A stretch of 64,000 bases of DNA from Glaciecola flavus (GTDB lineage: Bacteria; Pseudomonadota; Gammaproteobacteria; Enterobacterales; Alteromonadaceae). Both the position numbers and the translations under genes were made by a program. Positions 8,594 through 17,300 of this stretch are shown here, piece after piece. The DNA lies in NCBI RefSeq assembly GCF_042646125.1, contig NZ_JBHRSW010000049.1, positions 1 through 64,000 on the forward strand. Direction: 5' to 3'. Under the pieces are notes generated by a model. The model was not told the DNA's origin, did not search any database, and saw only the letters and a program-made list of their open reading frames with translations. Numbering within the stretch: the first letter of the stretch is position 1; every line of letters starts with the position of its first letter.

Positions 8594-8619
8594 CGAGAAA
8601 GCTGAGCTTTCTCGACTTT
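8589..8619 (+). terminator. Strong rho-independent terminator after the mini-array
   Basis: A 31-bp palindrome gives a stem of up to 15 bp (left arm AAAGTCGAGAAAGCT) with a single central base. On the plus strand it is followed by a T, then CATATTTTT. It starts within the last bases of repeat-like unit 2, so the mini-array transcript would end at once. It also lies just past the cas3 stop and may end cas1-cas3 transcripts, though the T-run on that strand is short. Confidence 0.85.
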
Positions 8620-11600
8620 TCATATTTTTACTAGACCTAATTGGTCATTATATCGATACTGTTCTGTTTCATTATGGATGAAATTAAGCTCACCATATCT
8701 AAGAGAAACATCTAATGCCGAGCGTTTTTCATCATTTTGTGCGTACGATAAACAAGCGCTGACAAAATCACGTGTTAACCAAAGTTTGTTCAATTGCAGA
8801 TCGCTCATTTCAATTCGTCTAATATTGAGCACTTGCTCTCGGTCAATCGGAACTCCCTGCTGGTCTTTTTCATAAAAGCGACAGTCATTACTCTCCTGAT
8901 CAAATAGCAAAAATACGTGTAAACTTTTTTGGCTGTTTCTAAACGGTGTCAATTGTTGAGCGAGTGCAGTTAAATGCCAATGAAAATTTAGCCAGCCTTG
9001 TAAAGTTTCAGGCCCCACTTGATCACCTTCTGCTTTGCTTTTGTAATTTGCTAGGGTGCGCCAAGTCTCAAAATGTTCTAGTTCTGCCAACCCTTCTGAA
9101 ACTAACAAATGACGTAGATAGTTAGCCGATAAGTGTTCTGGCATTTGAATTCTTGGCGTCGCATCAAGTCTTTTAGTCAAGGCTTTTTCATCCACCAATT
9201 TTCTTAAATCATGGCTATGCAATGGTATTGCAGTTTCAAACCCAGGACGACAAAACGCTTTATGGTTCTCCTTATGCTGGTTTTGGATGGCTTTCCAATT
9301 GTACTGTAGCAAACTGACATTGGGTTTTGTTACTTCGACGCTACGATGACGTTGCACACGACCCGCCATTTGTACAATTGACCGATATGATGACGGCTCA
9401 ATCACCGCCCAATCAAAATCATGGTCTCGCCCGACTTCTTCCACAGGCGTAGCCACTACAATGAATAAAACGTTCTTAACATCAGGTGAATCTTTTGAAA
9501 TTCTCTCAAGGTGGTCACGGACTACGACATTATTAAATGATTTTGGGCTTTCTCCCGGTTTTTCTTTGCGCTTTAACACTTCATCTAAGTGTCGCTCCTG
9601 CTCTGAGCGCAATAACATTACTTGTTGGCTGTGGTACGCCATTATTCTGGCATCAAAATTAACTGGCCAATTATAATTTAAAAGGTATTCGGTTAACGCC
9701 ACACATGGGGGAATGTTAGCCACTCGAACCACCCCAAATGACACTTTCAACCTACTTTTAGGATCTTTAGTGTTATGTTGCTTATGGCTATTCATTGCAC
9801 TTTGTGCAACAAGGTTGAAATAAGCATCTTGCTTGCCATCTGTACACTCAAAAGATAAGGGTGTTTTTGAATCAACAGTATCAATTAGGTGCTCGCTACT
9901 TATTATCGTTGCTCGGCGCTTAACTACTTGCTTTTTAAGCTTTTCAATTCTATTGCTTACGTATACGCTATGAGACTGGCGATACTGTAGAATCGCGTCA
10001 CATAGTAGATCGCTATTATTAGTGTTAACTTGCGTTTTAAAATCATCAATCCAAGCACAACCGATGGCATTACTGGCACCTCGAGTTTTGCAGTATAAAC
10101 GCCAGCCATCTCGATAGGCCTTGAAATAACCCTCTGCCATAAATGGGGGAATAGTGGCAGATGAAATCATCACTTTTCTGCCCAACATACCGGCTAAATG
10201 AATTAGTCGGCCAATCGCAATCAGATCATCCCCCGTAAAGTCGTCAATTTCATCAATGACTAAATCGGAAGACATCAGCCTCAGTGTAGGCAGAATAAAA
10301 CGTCCACCGCGTTTCGTTTCGGTTGCGGACATCAAGTGATCGATAGTACAAGTTAACACGGGCGCATACAGAAATTTCCGAGACTTTTCGTCTGGCAAAA
10401 CGGTTGCCAAATGATCATCAGGTATATCGCAATTAGATTCAAAATCGTCCTTTAACAACGGCTCTTGCGATTCAGAACCCGAGTGCTCGAAACTATTCGA
10501 GTTGCTAAGTTGCACGCGATCTTGATGAAGCTCCATAACAGCTTTTGAACCAATCATTACAGCCAGTTGACTCTCATTTAGTCCAATTCTCTCTCTATAT
10601 TCGTCCCCAGTTTGTAAGGTCAATGTTCTTAAACCTAAGGCTAAAACAAATCGTAAACTTTGTGCATCGCCTGACAACGCTCGCATTATTTTCGCATTAG
10701 CAAAGGTCTTACCGCTGCCAGTACTAGCCATATTAACTGCAAAAAAACCATATTTTCGCTTATCAGAGCGTTCATATGCTTCTCGCCAGTCAGAAATACT
10801 TATCACCGCCTTGTCTTGCCATTTAAAACGCTTGTCAGTAATAGGTCTTCTCAAACTCTCCACATCGTCAGCGGTACTAGGTTCCGTTTCAAATGCTGGC
10901 AATAGATACGCTGAACGCAACGCATAACGAGCTACCCCCATTAAATGCTCGTCGAGGGTTTGTTTTAGTGCTCGTGTTTTTTTGTCAGTGTTCGCGAATA
11001 GCGTCGATGACCCTTTCCATTTAGCGTCACTAGTCAGTCGACGTTTGTCGTCAACGTCCAAAGACGAATAAAAATGGTCACCGAGCATCAAACTCAAGCG
11101 GGCATGATGTAAAATCAGTCGGTAACTGCCATCATTAATGGTCTGCAGTGCATTATTTGTTTCATGACTTAATTTGTTTGCCCATTTTTGGGTTTCTCTC
11201 AACCACCGCGTAGACTGACTCAATATACCTTTAGGAAAAGTAAAACACAGGTTTAGTCTTTGTTTATATAAATTTTCTTTTTCTGTTTCTCGACGAGTAT
11301 TTTGATACCCCCAATGCATAGTGATTTGGCTCAAGACCTTAGAAATACTGTCGAGCAACTCTCCTTTATATTCTGCACATAATTCTTTTTCAGGGAGTGG
11401 GAGACGATGATGAGAAACAATTAACCAAGCAACTAATTGTGCCAACGGGGGTAGCTTTTTGAATGGCTTAATGTCACTTTCTAGTACAATTTTCTTAAGG
11501 TGATTCTCGTCAATATCACCTGCACTTAGCTTTTGTAACCAAGGCTCATCATTCTCCATTGATACACTATTAGCACTCTGTACAAAGGCCTGAAAAAGTA

Positions 11601-12066
11601 GTAAAGAAATCCACTCATGTCGAACCGGGTCGCCAAGCATTTTTTGTTTTGACGATGCTAACTTTTGTTGAAACAAAGCCGTAGCCTTTCCCCAATCGTG
11701 CAACAGCGCAGCTAAACCAGCTAGCGCTTGGATTAACGGTAAGTAATTCCAGTCATGCTGTTCGTCTGCTGTTAACAAATTGCGTTTGGTACGGTTAACA
11801 GCCACAACCCCTTCACTATTAAACTTACTTTTATTCCCCACAACCCATAAAAACTGACTACGAGAGCGCGAGCGTATCCAATGGCAACTCACCGCTGTAC
11901 TTTTACTTGCCGTCTGGCGAAGCATCTTCTTAACTGTGCTCAAACCATCTTCCGTAATCACGGTTTGCCAAGTGTTATCACCAATACGATTCGCAAAAGC
12001 ATCTAGTACGCGCCGTGTTTTTTTGAGGGCGTTTTTCTCGCATTGGCTTATGAATGTCACCATCAT
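8620..12066 (-). CDS. cas3: Cas2-Cas3 fusion, nuclease-helicase of type I-F
   Basis: 1148 aa. Residues 1-95 are the Cas2-like domain typical of I-F (ISQCEKNALKKTRRVLDAFA, CHWIRSRSRSQFLWVVGN). The HD nuclease motif LLHDWGKA is near residues 121-128. Helicase motif I ASTGSGKT lies near 447-454, the DEAH-type box DEID near 605-608 and SATIPP near 636-641. It degrades DNA bound by the Csy complex and forms the integration complex with Cas1. Its ATG overlaps the cas1 stop by 4 bp (12063-12066), so the two are translationally coupled. All key motifs are intact. Confidence 0.97.
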   Translation of the reverse strand: MMVTFISQCEKNALKKTRRVLDAFANRIGDNTWQTVITEDGLSTVKKMLRQTASKSTAVSCHWIRSRSRSQFLWVVGNKSKFNSEGVVAVNRTKRNLLTADEQHDWNYLPLIQALAGLAALLHDWGKATALFQQKLASSKQKMLGDPVRHEWISLLLFQAFVQSANSVSMENDEPWLQKLSAGDIDENHLKKIVLESDIKPFKKLPPLAQLVAWLIVSHHRLPLPEKELCAEYKGELLDSISKVLSQITMHWGYQNTRRETEKENLYKQRLNLCFTFPKGILSQSTRWLRETQKWANKLSHETNNALQTINDGSYRLILHHARLSLMLGDHFYSSLDVDDKRRLTSDAKWKGSSTLFANTDKKTRALKQTLDEHLMGVARYALRSAYLLPAFETEPSTADDVESLRRPITDKRFKWQDKAVISISDWREAYERSDKRKYGFFAVNMASTGSGKTFANAKIMRALSGDAQSLRFVLALGLRTLTLQTGDEYRERIGLNESQLAVMIGSKAVMELHQDRVQLSNSNSFEHSGSESQEPLLKDDFESNCDIPDDHLATVLPDEKSRKFLYAPVLTCTIDHLMSATETKRGGRFILPTLRLMSSDLVIDEIDDFTGDDLIAIGRLIHLAGMLGRKVMISSATIPPFMAEGYFKAYRDGWRLYCKTRGASNAIGCAWIDDFKTQVNTNNSDLLCDAILQYRQSHSVYVSNRIEKLKKQVVKRRATIISSEHLIDTVDSKTPLSFECTDGKQDAYFNLVAQSAMNSHKQHNTKDPKSRLKVSFGVVRVANIPPCVALTEYLLNYNWPVNFDARIMAYHSQQVMLLRSEQERHLDEVLKRKEKPGESPKSFNNVVVRDHLERISKDSPDVKNVLFIVVATPVEEVGRDHDFDWAVIEPSSYRSIVQMAGRVQRHRSVEVTKPNVSLLQYNWKAIQNQHKENHKAFCRPGFETAIPLHSHDLRKLVDEKALTKRLDATPRIQMPEHLSANYLRHLLVSEGLAELEHFETWRTLANYKSKAEGDQVGPETLQGWLNFHWHLTALAQQLTPFRNSQKSLHVFLLFDQESNDCRFYEKDQQGVPIDREQVLNIRRIEMSDLQLNKLWLTRDFVSACLSYAQNDEKRSALDVSLRYGELNFIHNETEQYRYNDQLGLVKI

Positions 12067-13043
12067 AATGAAGCACCTTTGACTGCAATCGCTTTCACCT
12101 GCTCAAACATAAAATCAAGGGCTTTGTGGTCTGTAAACGCTTGTAATATTTGCTGCCTAAACTCTTGTTCGGTGGCATTTTCCTTGGCGCAAATAAATGC
12201 CCAAGGAAGTACGAGTGCATCCTTAATTAAATCTGCCACGTCGAATACTAGGGCGCCACGCCTTGTTTTCCCATGCATTACCGCAAAACCATGAGGTATG
12301 CCTAACACCCATAGCGTACACGCAGCTAACCCATAAGCCAGATAATTGCCATGATTCAAAAAGTCGTTTGCTTTATCTGTAACTTGGTTTGTAGAGCCTT
12401 CGTGATTGCGTTTAAAACCTTCGAGTTTGGTGTTGTTTGCCGCAAACTTATAGAGCACTTTTGTTAATTGCGCTTCGGTAAGTAATAAATCTGAAGACTT
12501 CGTTGCAGCATTTGTCCTTTCATGAAAACGTGCAAGCGCCTCTTGAACCGCACTATCTTGGACAACAAAGCCATCTGCTTTCAAATCGCTGTCTTTGTTC
12601 CAAACCATGGTGAGATATTCGATACGCGCTTGTTGAAAACACTTTGCTGCCGCCAATCGCTTGGCGTCGTCAAACCAAAACTGCATCCAACTATGAAAAT
12701 ACTCTGTTGGGCGATATTCACTTTGAGGGGAAAACCATTCTATTTTATGCTCAACGTCATTTGCCATGTAGAGAGGCGTGCCACCGCCACCACAAAATCC
12801 AACCAGTACACCAGCTTGACTGAGCATCCGCATTGCAGCTTGCGTAATTGATGTGCCATTGCCTAACAATATTACAGTGGTATTGGCAATGGGTATGTTG
12901 TAGTAAAGGTTTTCTTTGTTTGCTTCAGACAGGTAAAGCACCCTGCCATCTTTTTGCATCACACGGCAGTATTCAAGATAAAATATGTTCGCTCGTTTAG
13001 AATGTAGTATGGCTTTTAAATCTGACGACGAAAAGTCTTTCAT
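12063..13043 (-). CDS. cas1: Cas1 integrase of type I-F
   Basis: 326 aa. Cas1 inserts new spacers at the leader end, together with Cas2/3 in this subtype. Family features include the N-terminal LKAILHSKRANIFYLEYCRVMQKDGRVLYL, TTVILLGNGTSITQAAM and FCGGGGTPLY. The active-site region includes NHGNYLAYGLAACTLWVLG and IPHGFAVMHGKTRRGALVFDVADLIKD. A strong GAGGGAG lies just upstream of the ATG. A possible promoter (TTGTCG, 17 bp, TAAACT) lies near 13133-13105 on the minus strand. Confidence 0.96.
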   Translation of the reverse strand: MKDFSSSDLKAILHSKRANIFYLEYCRVMQKDGRVLYLSEANKENLYYNIPIANTTVILLGNGTSITQAAMRMLSQAGVLVGFCGGGGTPLYMANDVEHKIEWFSPQSEYRPTEYFHSWMQFWFDDAKRLAAAKCFQQARIEYLTMVWNKDSDLKADGFVVQDSAVQEALARFHERTNAATKSSDLLLTEAQLTKVLYKFAANNTKLEGFKRNHEGSTNQVTDKANDFLNHGNYLAYGLAACTLWVLGIPHGFAVMHGKTRRGALVFDVADLIKDALVLPWAFICAKENATEQEFRQQILQAFTDHKALDFMFEQVKAIAVKGASL

Positions 13044-13404
13044 AAACTCCCTCTAGTGGTATTAGCAAATTCCTTGATGCTTAAAATCTACCATGCCAAA
13101 CAACCTGAGTTTATGCAAGCTTTAGGGGTTCGACAAAAATAGTACTAATAGGAGTATTTGAATTTGTTTTTTTAATACTGGCATAAACACGAGTTTTGCC
13201 TCGTAAAAACTAATTCTGGGCGAGATCGTTCGTCTGTGAATTTACCGCTAAATTGTGATGATATCTCTTTGTCTAGTTAGATAGTAAACTCTTCTCCAAC
13301 TAAAGCTTTTAATAGGTGCAGTGCTCTTCATTCTCCATTTATACAAATTTTTGTGTATGTTTACTGCGGGAGAGGGGTGTTTGCTAGTGGAATGAAACGA
13401 AATG
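13044..13404 (-). other. Intergenic region between the cas1 promoter and the bacteriocin-like cassette
   Basis: No convincing gene is visible. The cas1 promoter candidate is described under cas1. A short hairpin ACGAG-TTTTGC-CTCGT lies near 13,190-13,206. I see no tRNA, transposon end or attachment site that would explain the junction between the CRISPR locus and the next cassette. Confidence 0.5.
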
Positions 13405-13605
13405 TTATTTGTCTTTGTTGAGTATAAAATTTTTTTTCCTTACAACACTAAATATTGATAAAAATATAAGGAAAGGAACGATATCGCCATTGAAGATAAA
13501 CTCGAGTTTATGCTCAAAAACCATGTTTTCAACATTAATATACAGGATGTAAATTCCGAGTATTAGTAACGTTTCTTCAAGGATGGCTTTTATTAATTTT
13601 AACAT
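13405..13605 (-). CDS. Small two-helix membrane protein, candidate bacteriocin immunity protein
   Basis: About 66 aa starting MLKLIKAILEETLLILG; a TTG at 13632 would add nine residues, but the ATG at 13605 has GAG about 10 nt upstream. Two hydrophobic segments (LILGIYILYI and IVPFLIFLSIFSVV) are joined by a charged loop, and the tail is basic (RKKNFILNKDK). Small membrane proteins of this shape next to class II bacteriocin genes often confer self-immunity. No sequence family was recognised, so the role is inferred from location. A GCGCGAC-AAAA-GTCGCGC hairpin (13624-13641) separates it from the peptide gene before it. Confidence 0.5.
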   Translation of the reverse strand: MLKLIKAILEETLLILGIYILYINVENMVFEHKLEFIFNGDIVPFLIFLSIFSVVRKKNFILNKDK

Positions 13606-13656
13606 CTTGCATGTCTCTATAATGCGCGACAAAAGTCGCGCTAGCTATGTATTAGA

Positions 13657-13863
13657 TCAAAGAAGTGGATCGTTTTGAGAGCTCAAAAATTGATTTAAAG
13701 TTATCTCACTATTGCCGCTGCCAATATCATGCAATCGTTTCGATTCTTTGCTGTACGCTGCACCTGCGACCCATGAACCAATAGTGTCTCCGACGCTTTC
13801 CCAAAAACTATCCCAACCAGCTCCAGAAACTTGTTTTAATTCAGAACTTGATATCCTTTTCAT
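13657..13863 (-). CDS. Bacteriocin-like peptide precursor 2 with double-glycine-type leader
   Basis: 68 aa from the ATG at 13863. The leader MKRISSSELKQVSGA follows the ELxxVSGG pattern of peptides exported and trimmed by C39-peptidase ABC transporters, with GA in place of GG. The predicted core starts GWDSFWESVGDTIGSWVAG and has a GDTIG (GxxxG) motif and small-residue stretches, as in two-peptide class IIb bacteriocins. An ATG at 13878 would add MDGNK. The internal ATG is preferred because it gives a 15-residue leader, the same length as in the upstream partner. It starts 4 nt after the partner's stop. Confidence 0.65.
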   Translation of the reverse strand: MKRISSSELKQVSGAGWDSFWESVGDTIGSWVAGAAYSKESKRLHDIGSGNSEITLNQFLSSQNDPLL

Positions 13864-13867
13864 TTTA

Positions 13868-14047
13868 TTACCATCCATTCTTTTGTTTTAGTTCTTGTTT
13901 AGTTTTTTTGAAGCCCTTTTCGAAGCCTTCTCCAACTTCCATCGATGCATCGTATGCCGCTATTGTAGCACCCACGACTCGGATTGCTAAATTAATTAGA
14001 ATCCCCCCAGAAACACACTCAAGCCTATCAAACCTAAGCTCCTTCAT
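13868..14047 (-). CDS. Bacteriocin-like peptide precursor 1 with double-glycine leader
   Basis: 59 aa. The leader MKELRFDRLECVSGG is a textbook double-glycine leader. The core begins ILINLAIRVVGATIAAYDA, is hydrophobic at first, then carries GEGFEKGF (a GxxxG motif) and a basic C-terminal tail KKTKQELKQKNGW. AAGGAG at 14063-14058 lies 10 nt before the ATG, an excellent ribosome site. With the gene just downstream it forms a likely two-peptide pair. No C39 transporter is in the window, so export must rely on a gene elsewhere. Confidence 0.7.
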   Translation of the reverse strand: MKELRFDRLECVSGGILINLAIRVVGATIAAYDASMEVGEGFEKGFKKTKQELKQKNGW

Positions 14048-14360
14048 AGTATCACTTCTCCTTGAAAATTAATATTAGAGCAGATAAATCCAGCTCAATA
14101 ACCACTTGCAACTAAACAACAGAGAGCAAATGAATTACAAAACAGAAAAAAGCTACTGCTCTGTGTTTGTGTGAATGATTTGATAAAAAATCGACAAGCA
14201 GAAATTACATGCTGTTGTCATTTCACGCTCAACATTGTGCGCTTCAGTGTATTACTTGAGAAGCTGTACCTCCGAACGGAATCAGCAATAGCATGCTTGA
14301 AGTACAGATCATGCGATAGCAAAAAGCCCCTCTACAAGCTATTGAATTTAAAAAATCAAG
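14048..14360. other. Intergenic region between the bacteriocin-like cassette and putA
   Basis: It should hold the promoter of the peptide operon (minus strand) and the end of putA (also minus strand). A loose TTGCAA, 17 bp, TTTATC pair upstream of 14047 is the best promoter candidate. No clear terminator for putA and no further gene were seen. Confidence 0.4.
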
Positions 14361-17300
14361 TCAATCATCCTCAGCCAAAGTCATAAGTGAGGTGTTCCCA
14401 CCTGCTGCTGTCGTATCGATACTGATGGTCTTTTCAGTGACTAGGCGCTCTATCAGGTTGTTATTGTACTCTGCCGTGATCATAGGTAATATCGCGCCCT
14501 CTCGAGAAGCTAACTTTTTCGCGATAATCGCGCTCCTTAACGCACTGCTGTCAACCACTACGCCCGATAGGTCTGGATTCATCAAAAGTGCTTCTAGTTT
14601 ACTTAATGTCGCCACTTGAAATACATTGTCGGGCGCGCTTGTTGTTTCAAATTTTTGTTTAAAAGCCATGGCTTCTTCGAAGAAAAGCTCAGAAACAACA
14701 GCAATGACCACATTACCTGTCCCGAGTGCGGTAATAATCGACAACATCCAATATTCAAATGCCACATCTTTATCAGCAAAACCGACAATGATCCCGCGCG
14801 GCTCCAAATACAGTTTGTTATCTTCACCCGTAGGCCCCGGTAGCGGCATGGGCAGTTTCAAACGCTTTTCAATACTCGTCAATTGTGCGCGGGCGGTAGC
14901 TAAGGTCTTGTTCAAGTCGTCCGCCAGCTCATCAACAATGTCGACGGTCGCGATTTTCGCGAGCAACTGCCTGAGTATAGATATCCTCTCCAGCAAAGGT
15001 GTTAAACGCCATTTTAGCCTGACACTCTTGGCTCGCCTCATCATAATTTTTGCATCAGCATGATCGTCGCGCGTGCTGACTAGCTCTTTATCATCTTCAA
15101 AATTGTCTTCGACTGGGTATTGCTTGGGTGTGGCCTTTTCTTCCATAAGTCGTTTTAAATAGTTGGGTCCACCGGCTTTGGGGCCTGTACCCGATAAACC
15201 TCTGCCGCCAAATGGCTGTACACCCACAACTGCCCCAACCATGTTTCTATTAACGTAAATATTACCTGCACCAGAGCGAATAGCCAGATCGTTTGCACGC
15301 GCTTCAATCCGAGTGTGGATCCCCATTGTTAGGCCATAGCCGGTCTCATTGATATCTTCCATCACCTTATCCAGATCCTTTGCTTTAAACCTGATTACAT
15401 GCACGCATGGGCCAAAGATTTCTCTCTCTAGGGCGCTGATATGATCAATTTCAAATAGATGTGGAGGAAAATAATGACCTCGCAGAGTGGGATCGAGATG
15501 ACATTTGTAAAGCAATCGTTGTGTACTGAGCATCGAGTCTGCATGTTGTGTCAGTGAATCTAATGCTCGAGTATCGATCACTGGTCCTATATCGGTGCTC
15601 AAATAGCTTGGGTCACCAATACTCAAGCATTTCATCGCGCCAATCAGCATCGCAATAATCGAGTCAGCAACGTCTTCTTGCAAATATAACACCCGTAAGG
15701 CCGAGCATCGTTGCCCCGCACTCTGAAACCCCGAGTTAATCACATCATCTACCACTTGCTCAGGTAAGGCGGTTGAATCGACAATCATGCAATTTTGTCC
15801 GCCCGTTTCGGCGATGAGTGGTACTTGGCCTGTGCCACGTTGCGCCAGCTCTCTTGATATCAGCGAGCCAGTAGTCGTTGAACCAGTGAACATCACAGCC
15901 TGCACATCGTTATCTGGAAGTAAGGTACTACCTACTTCCGCCCCTCGCGCTACAATGATTTGAACAACGTTTTGTGGCATACCCACCGCGTTCATAAGTG
16001 CTAGTGTGCAAACAGCAATTAAACTTGTCTGTTCAGCAGGTTTAGCAAGCACTGTATTACCCGTCACCAATGCCGCTGCAACTTGCCCTAAAAAAATTGC
16101 CAATGGAAAATTCCAAGGGCTGATGCACAATACTACGCCTCTTGACTGCAAGTTATCTTGCCGACACAAGACTTGTGCTTGGCTCGCATAATATCGGCAA
16201 AAGTCAACGGCTTCTCGTACTTCATCTATCGCGTCTTGCACGACTTTACCGGCTTCCTTAATGCATAAGCCAATGAGTTCTTCTTTGTGTCTTTCGATTA
16301 TATCAGCGACTTGCAAAAGCAACGCTGCGCGCCGTGTTACATCCGTTGTTGACCATGCACCATATGCTTGTTTAGCCAAGTTAAGCTTGTTCCGCATGTC
16401 TTCAGGTTGGTCAAAGCAATGTGCACCCAAGTGCTCTTCTAAATTAGCGGGGTTTACCACGACTAAGTCTTTGTTTGAATACGTGTGAGCAGGTAGGTTT
16501 TTTATGTAGTCTGTAAACCAATGATCGAGCCGATATTGCAAGTCTACGAGACTATTGATGTCGTATAGGTCAATCCCATTGGAGTTAGTACGCTCATCGC
16601 CAAACAAGTCCTTGGCTTTTGAAATACGGGTATTTGCCCGTTGAGCTAAACTTTGCGTTCGCTCTACTGGATCCTCAAGCAGCTCCTCTACCGCTTTTGA
16701 ATCATCGACCAAGGCATTGACAAAAGATGAATTAGCACCATTTTCTAACAGGCGTCTGACTAGATAGGCGAGTAAGTCTTCATGCAAACCAACGGGTGCA
16801 TAAACACGGCATTGAATTTTATCTTGAGTAACGATCTGTTCGTAAAGTGTGTCGCCCATCCCGTGTAAACACTGAAACTCAAAACCTTTTTTATCATCCC
16901 CCGCCAATTCAAGAATGACGGATGCAGTATAAGCATTATGAGTGGCAAATTGAGGGTAAATGGTATCCCGATAAGCCAGTAATTTGTTTGCACATGCGTG
17001 ATAAGAAACGTCGGTAGAGGATTTTCGGGTAAAGACCGTAAACTCATTGTGACCGCCTTGTTGAGCGTGTTTTATTTCGCTATCCCAATACGCGCCTTTT
17101 ACCAACCTCACCATCATTTGCTTGTTGTTTTTTAGACTGCATTCCCTTATCCAGTCAATAACAAAAATGGCGCGCTTTTGATAAGCTTGCACCGCCATAC
17201 CAAAGCCAGACCATTGCGCAAGCGCTTTGTCTTCAAACACATTTTCAATGATGTCTAGGGATATTTCTAGACGCTCAGACTCTTCGGCATCAACCGTTAA

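Noticed and set aside
14171..14386. 71-codon plus-strand ORF between the bacteriocin-like cassette and putA
   Set aside because: No ribosome site or family features, and it runs into the end of putA on the other strand.
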